Assembly: GCA_018400055.1 (NCBI GenBank)
Contig: JAGYNK010000118.1
Coordinates: forward strand, 1 to 6,663
Length of the DNA stretch: 6,663 nt
DNA from: Candidatus Moraniibacteriota bacterium
GTDB lineage: Bacteria > Patescibacteriota > Minisyncoccia > Moranbacterales > UBA9337
Direction of reading: 5' to 3'
Shown: piece after piece, positions 6,132-6,663 of the stretch
How the letters are laid out: every line of letters starts with the position of its first letter
Position numbering within the stretch: position 1 is the first letter of the stretch
Program-made: the position numbers and the translations under genes
The notes under the pieces: generated by a model
The model's database searches: none
The model's input: only the letters and a program-made list of their open reading frames with translations
What the model was told of the DNA's origin: nothing

Positions 6132-6623
6132 ATGGACAAAATACAAAAAGAGGGGGAAGAAAAAGAAAAAAACAAAAGACCTATAGATGAGGCCGCGGAG
6201 AGTTCTTATTCACAATGGAGTAAAACTTTCACTTTAATTAAAAAAACCAAGGTAAAAACTTGGCAAGGAGTTTTTCTTATAGCCTTTATTGCCGGATCAG
6301 TAAGCGCTATGATTTGGGGAGCGGCTTTAAATTTGCAGACAATCTCAGAGGCGGAAGGAGAGGCGGCTATCTTAAGTTTGGATCCCTCCACTCAAAATGT
6401 TATTACTGGAGAAACTTTCACCCTAGATATTATACTGGACACTCAAAATAACGACGTAGTGGCGGTTAGGGCGATTGTGGAATATGACAAGGATAATTTC
6501 AATCTTATAGGCTGGAACACGGATAATTCCGCTTTTTCCGCCGGGAACACTTGCCTTTACAATGAAAAGCCTTGCGAAATAGTTTCCAGTGATGTGGAAA
6601 ACGGAATAATAGATAGGTTCTAG
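6132..6623 (+). CDS. Membrane-anchored cohesin-domain protein, apparently truncated
   Basis: The frame encodes 163 residues. A Lys/Glu-rich cytoplasmic segment (1-44) is followed by one hydrophobic helix (about 45-66), then an outward-facing domain from about residue 79. That domain opens LSLDPSTQNVITGETFTLDI and continues with AVRAIVEYDKDNFNLIGW, the beginning of a cohesin-like beta-sandwich. Cys141 and Cys148 may form a disulfide. Cohesin domains run to roughly 140 residues, but only about 85 are present. The chain ends NGIIDRF and stop, where family members normally continue with further strands. The stop (TAG, 6621) falls inside an inverted repeat starting at 6619, and no frame stays open beyond it. 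The gene is therefore probably broken by a repeat or by an assembly join. Intact homologues in related bacteria often have more domains and a C-terminal helix. No dockerin partner is visible. No Shine-Dalgarno motif precedes the ATG. Confidence 0.8.
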   Translation: MDKIQKEGEEKEKNKRPIDEAAESSYSQWSKTFTLIKKTKVKTWQGVFLIAFIAGSVSAMIWGAALNLQTISEAEGEAAILSLDPSTQNVITGETFTLDIILDTQNNDVVAVRAIVEYDKDNFNLIGWNTDNSAFSAGNTCLYNEKPCEIVSSDVENGIIDRF

Positions 6624-6652
6624 ACTAGAAGAATTTTTTCTAATAGTCTAGA
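6619..6652. repeat. Inverted repeat at the break of the cohesin gene
   Basis: TCTAGACTA (6619..6627) is the exact reverse complement of TAGTCTAGA (6644..6652). The pairing extends through GAA (6628..6630) with TTC (6638..6640) across a TAA bulge, around a 7-base loop. No T-run follows, so it is a poor intrinsic terminator. The last 11 bases of the window after it hold nothing recognisable. Confidence 0.75.
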
Positions 6653-6663
6653 TATATGATTAA

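Noticed and set aside
6206..6391. A 61-residue minus-strand frame opposite the cohesin gene
   Set aside because: The plus strand encodes a coherent membrane anchor and cohesin start, and the minus frame shows no family features.
6619..6652. Terminator for the cohesin gene
   Set aside because: The hairpin overlaps the stop codon, interrupts the domain and is not followed by a T-run.

Overview
The window is AT-rich and gene-dense, with short gaps, small proteins and ATG starts throughout. All three stop codons are used (TGA ends the 317-residue and 76-residue genes), so the standard bacterial code applies. The protein types, the lack of Shine-Dalgarno motifs and the short-unit repeats between and inside genes suggest a Candidate Phyla Radiation bacterium, most likely of the Parcubacteria (Patescibacteria). 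That placement is inference from gene style; no taxonomic marker gene is present.

The minus strand from about 5559 down to 1 carries one envelope-glycan gene cluster. In transcription order it holds a UDP-sugar 6-dehydrogenase (5482..4184), a 76-residue one-helix membrane protein with four cysteines (4068..3838), a GT2 polyprenyl-phosphate glycosyltransferase with two C-terminal helices (3751..2798), a GT4 glycosyltransferase overlapping it by 4 bases (2801..1713), and a large multi-pass protein resembling GT-C lipid-linked-sugar transferases (1695 down to the left edge, where it is cut). Together these look like a route that makes an acidic nucleotide sugar, builds glycan on the cytoplasmic side, loads sugar on a polyprenyl carrier and transfers it outside the membrane.

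The plus strand from 5543 carries a stand-alone two-CBS-domain protein (5619..6074) and a membrane-anchored cohesin-domain protein (6132..6623). The second stops in mid-domain where an inverted repeat begins. The glycan cluster and the CBS gene diverge from a 136-base gap whose two predicted promoters overlap.

The most unusual content is a set of four repeat islands, each with its own short unit and each showing copies in one orientation followed by copies in the other. One lies in-frame inside the GT-C-like gene (about 1270..1431). Two fill the intergenic gaps on either side of the 76-residue gene (3763..3827 and 4072..4180) and run to within a few bases of start codons. One sits at the break of the cohesin gene (6619..6652). 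No RNA gene, CRISPR array, transposase or convincing intrinsic terminator was seen.
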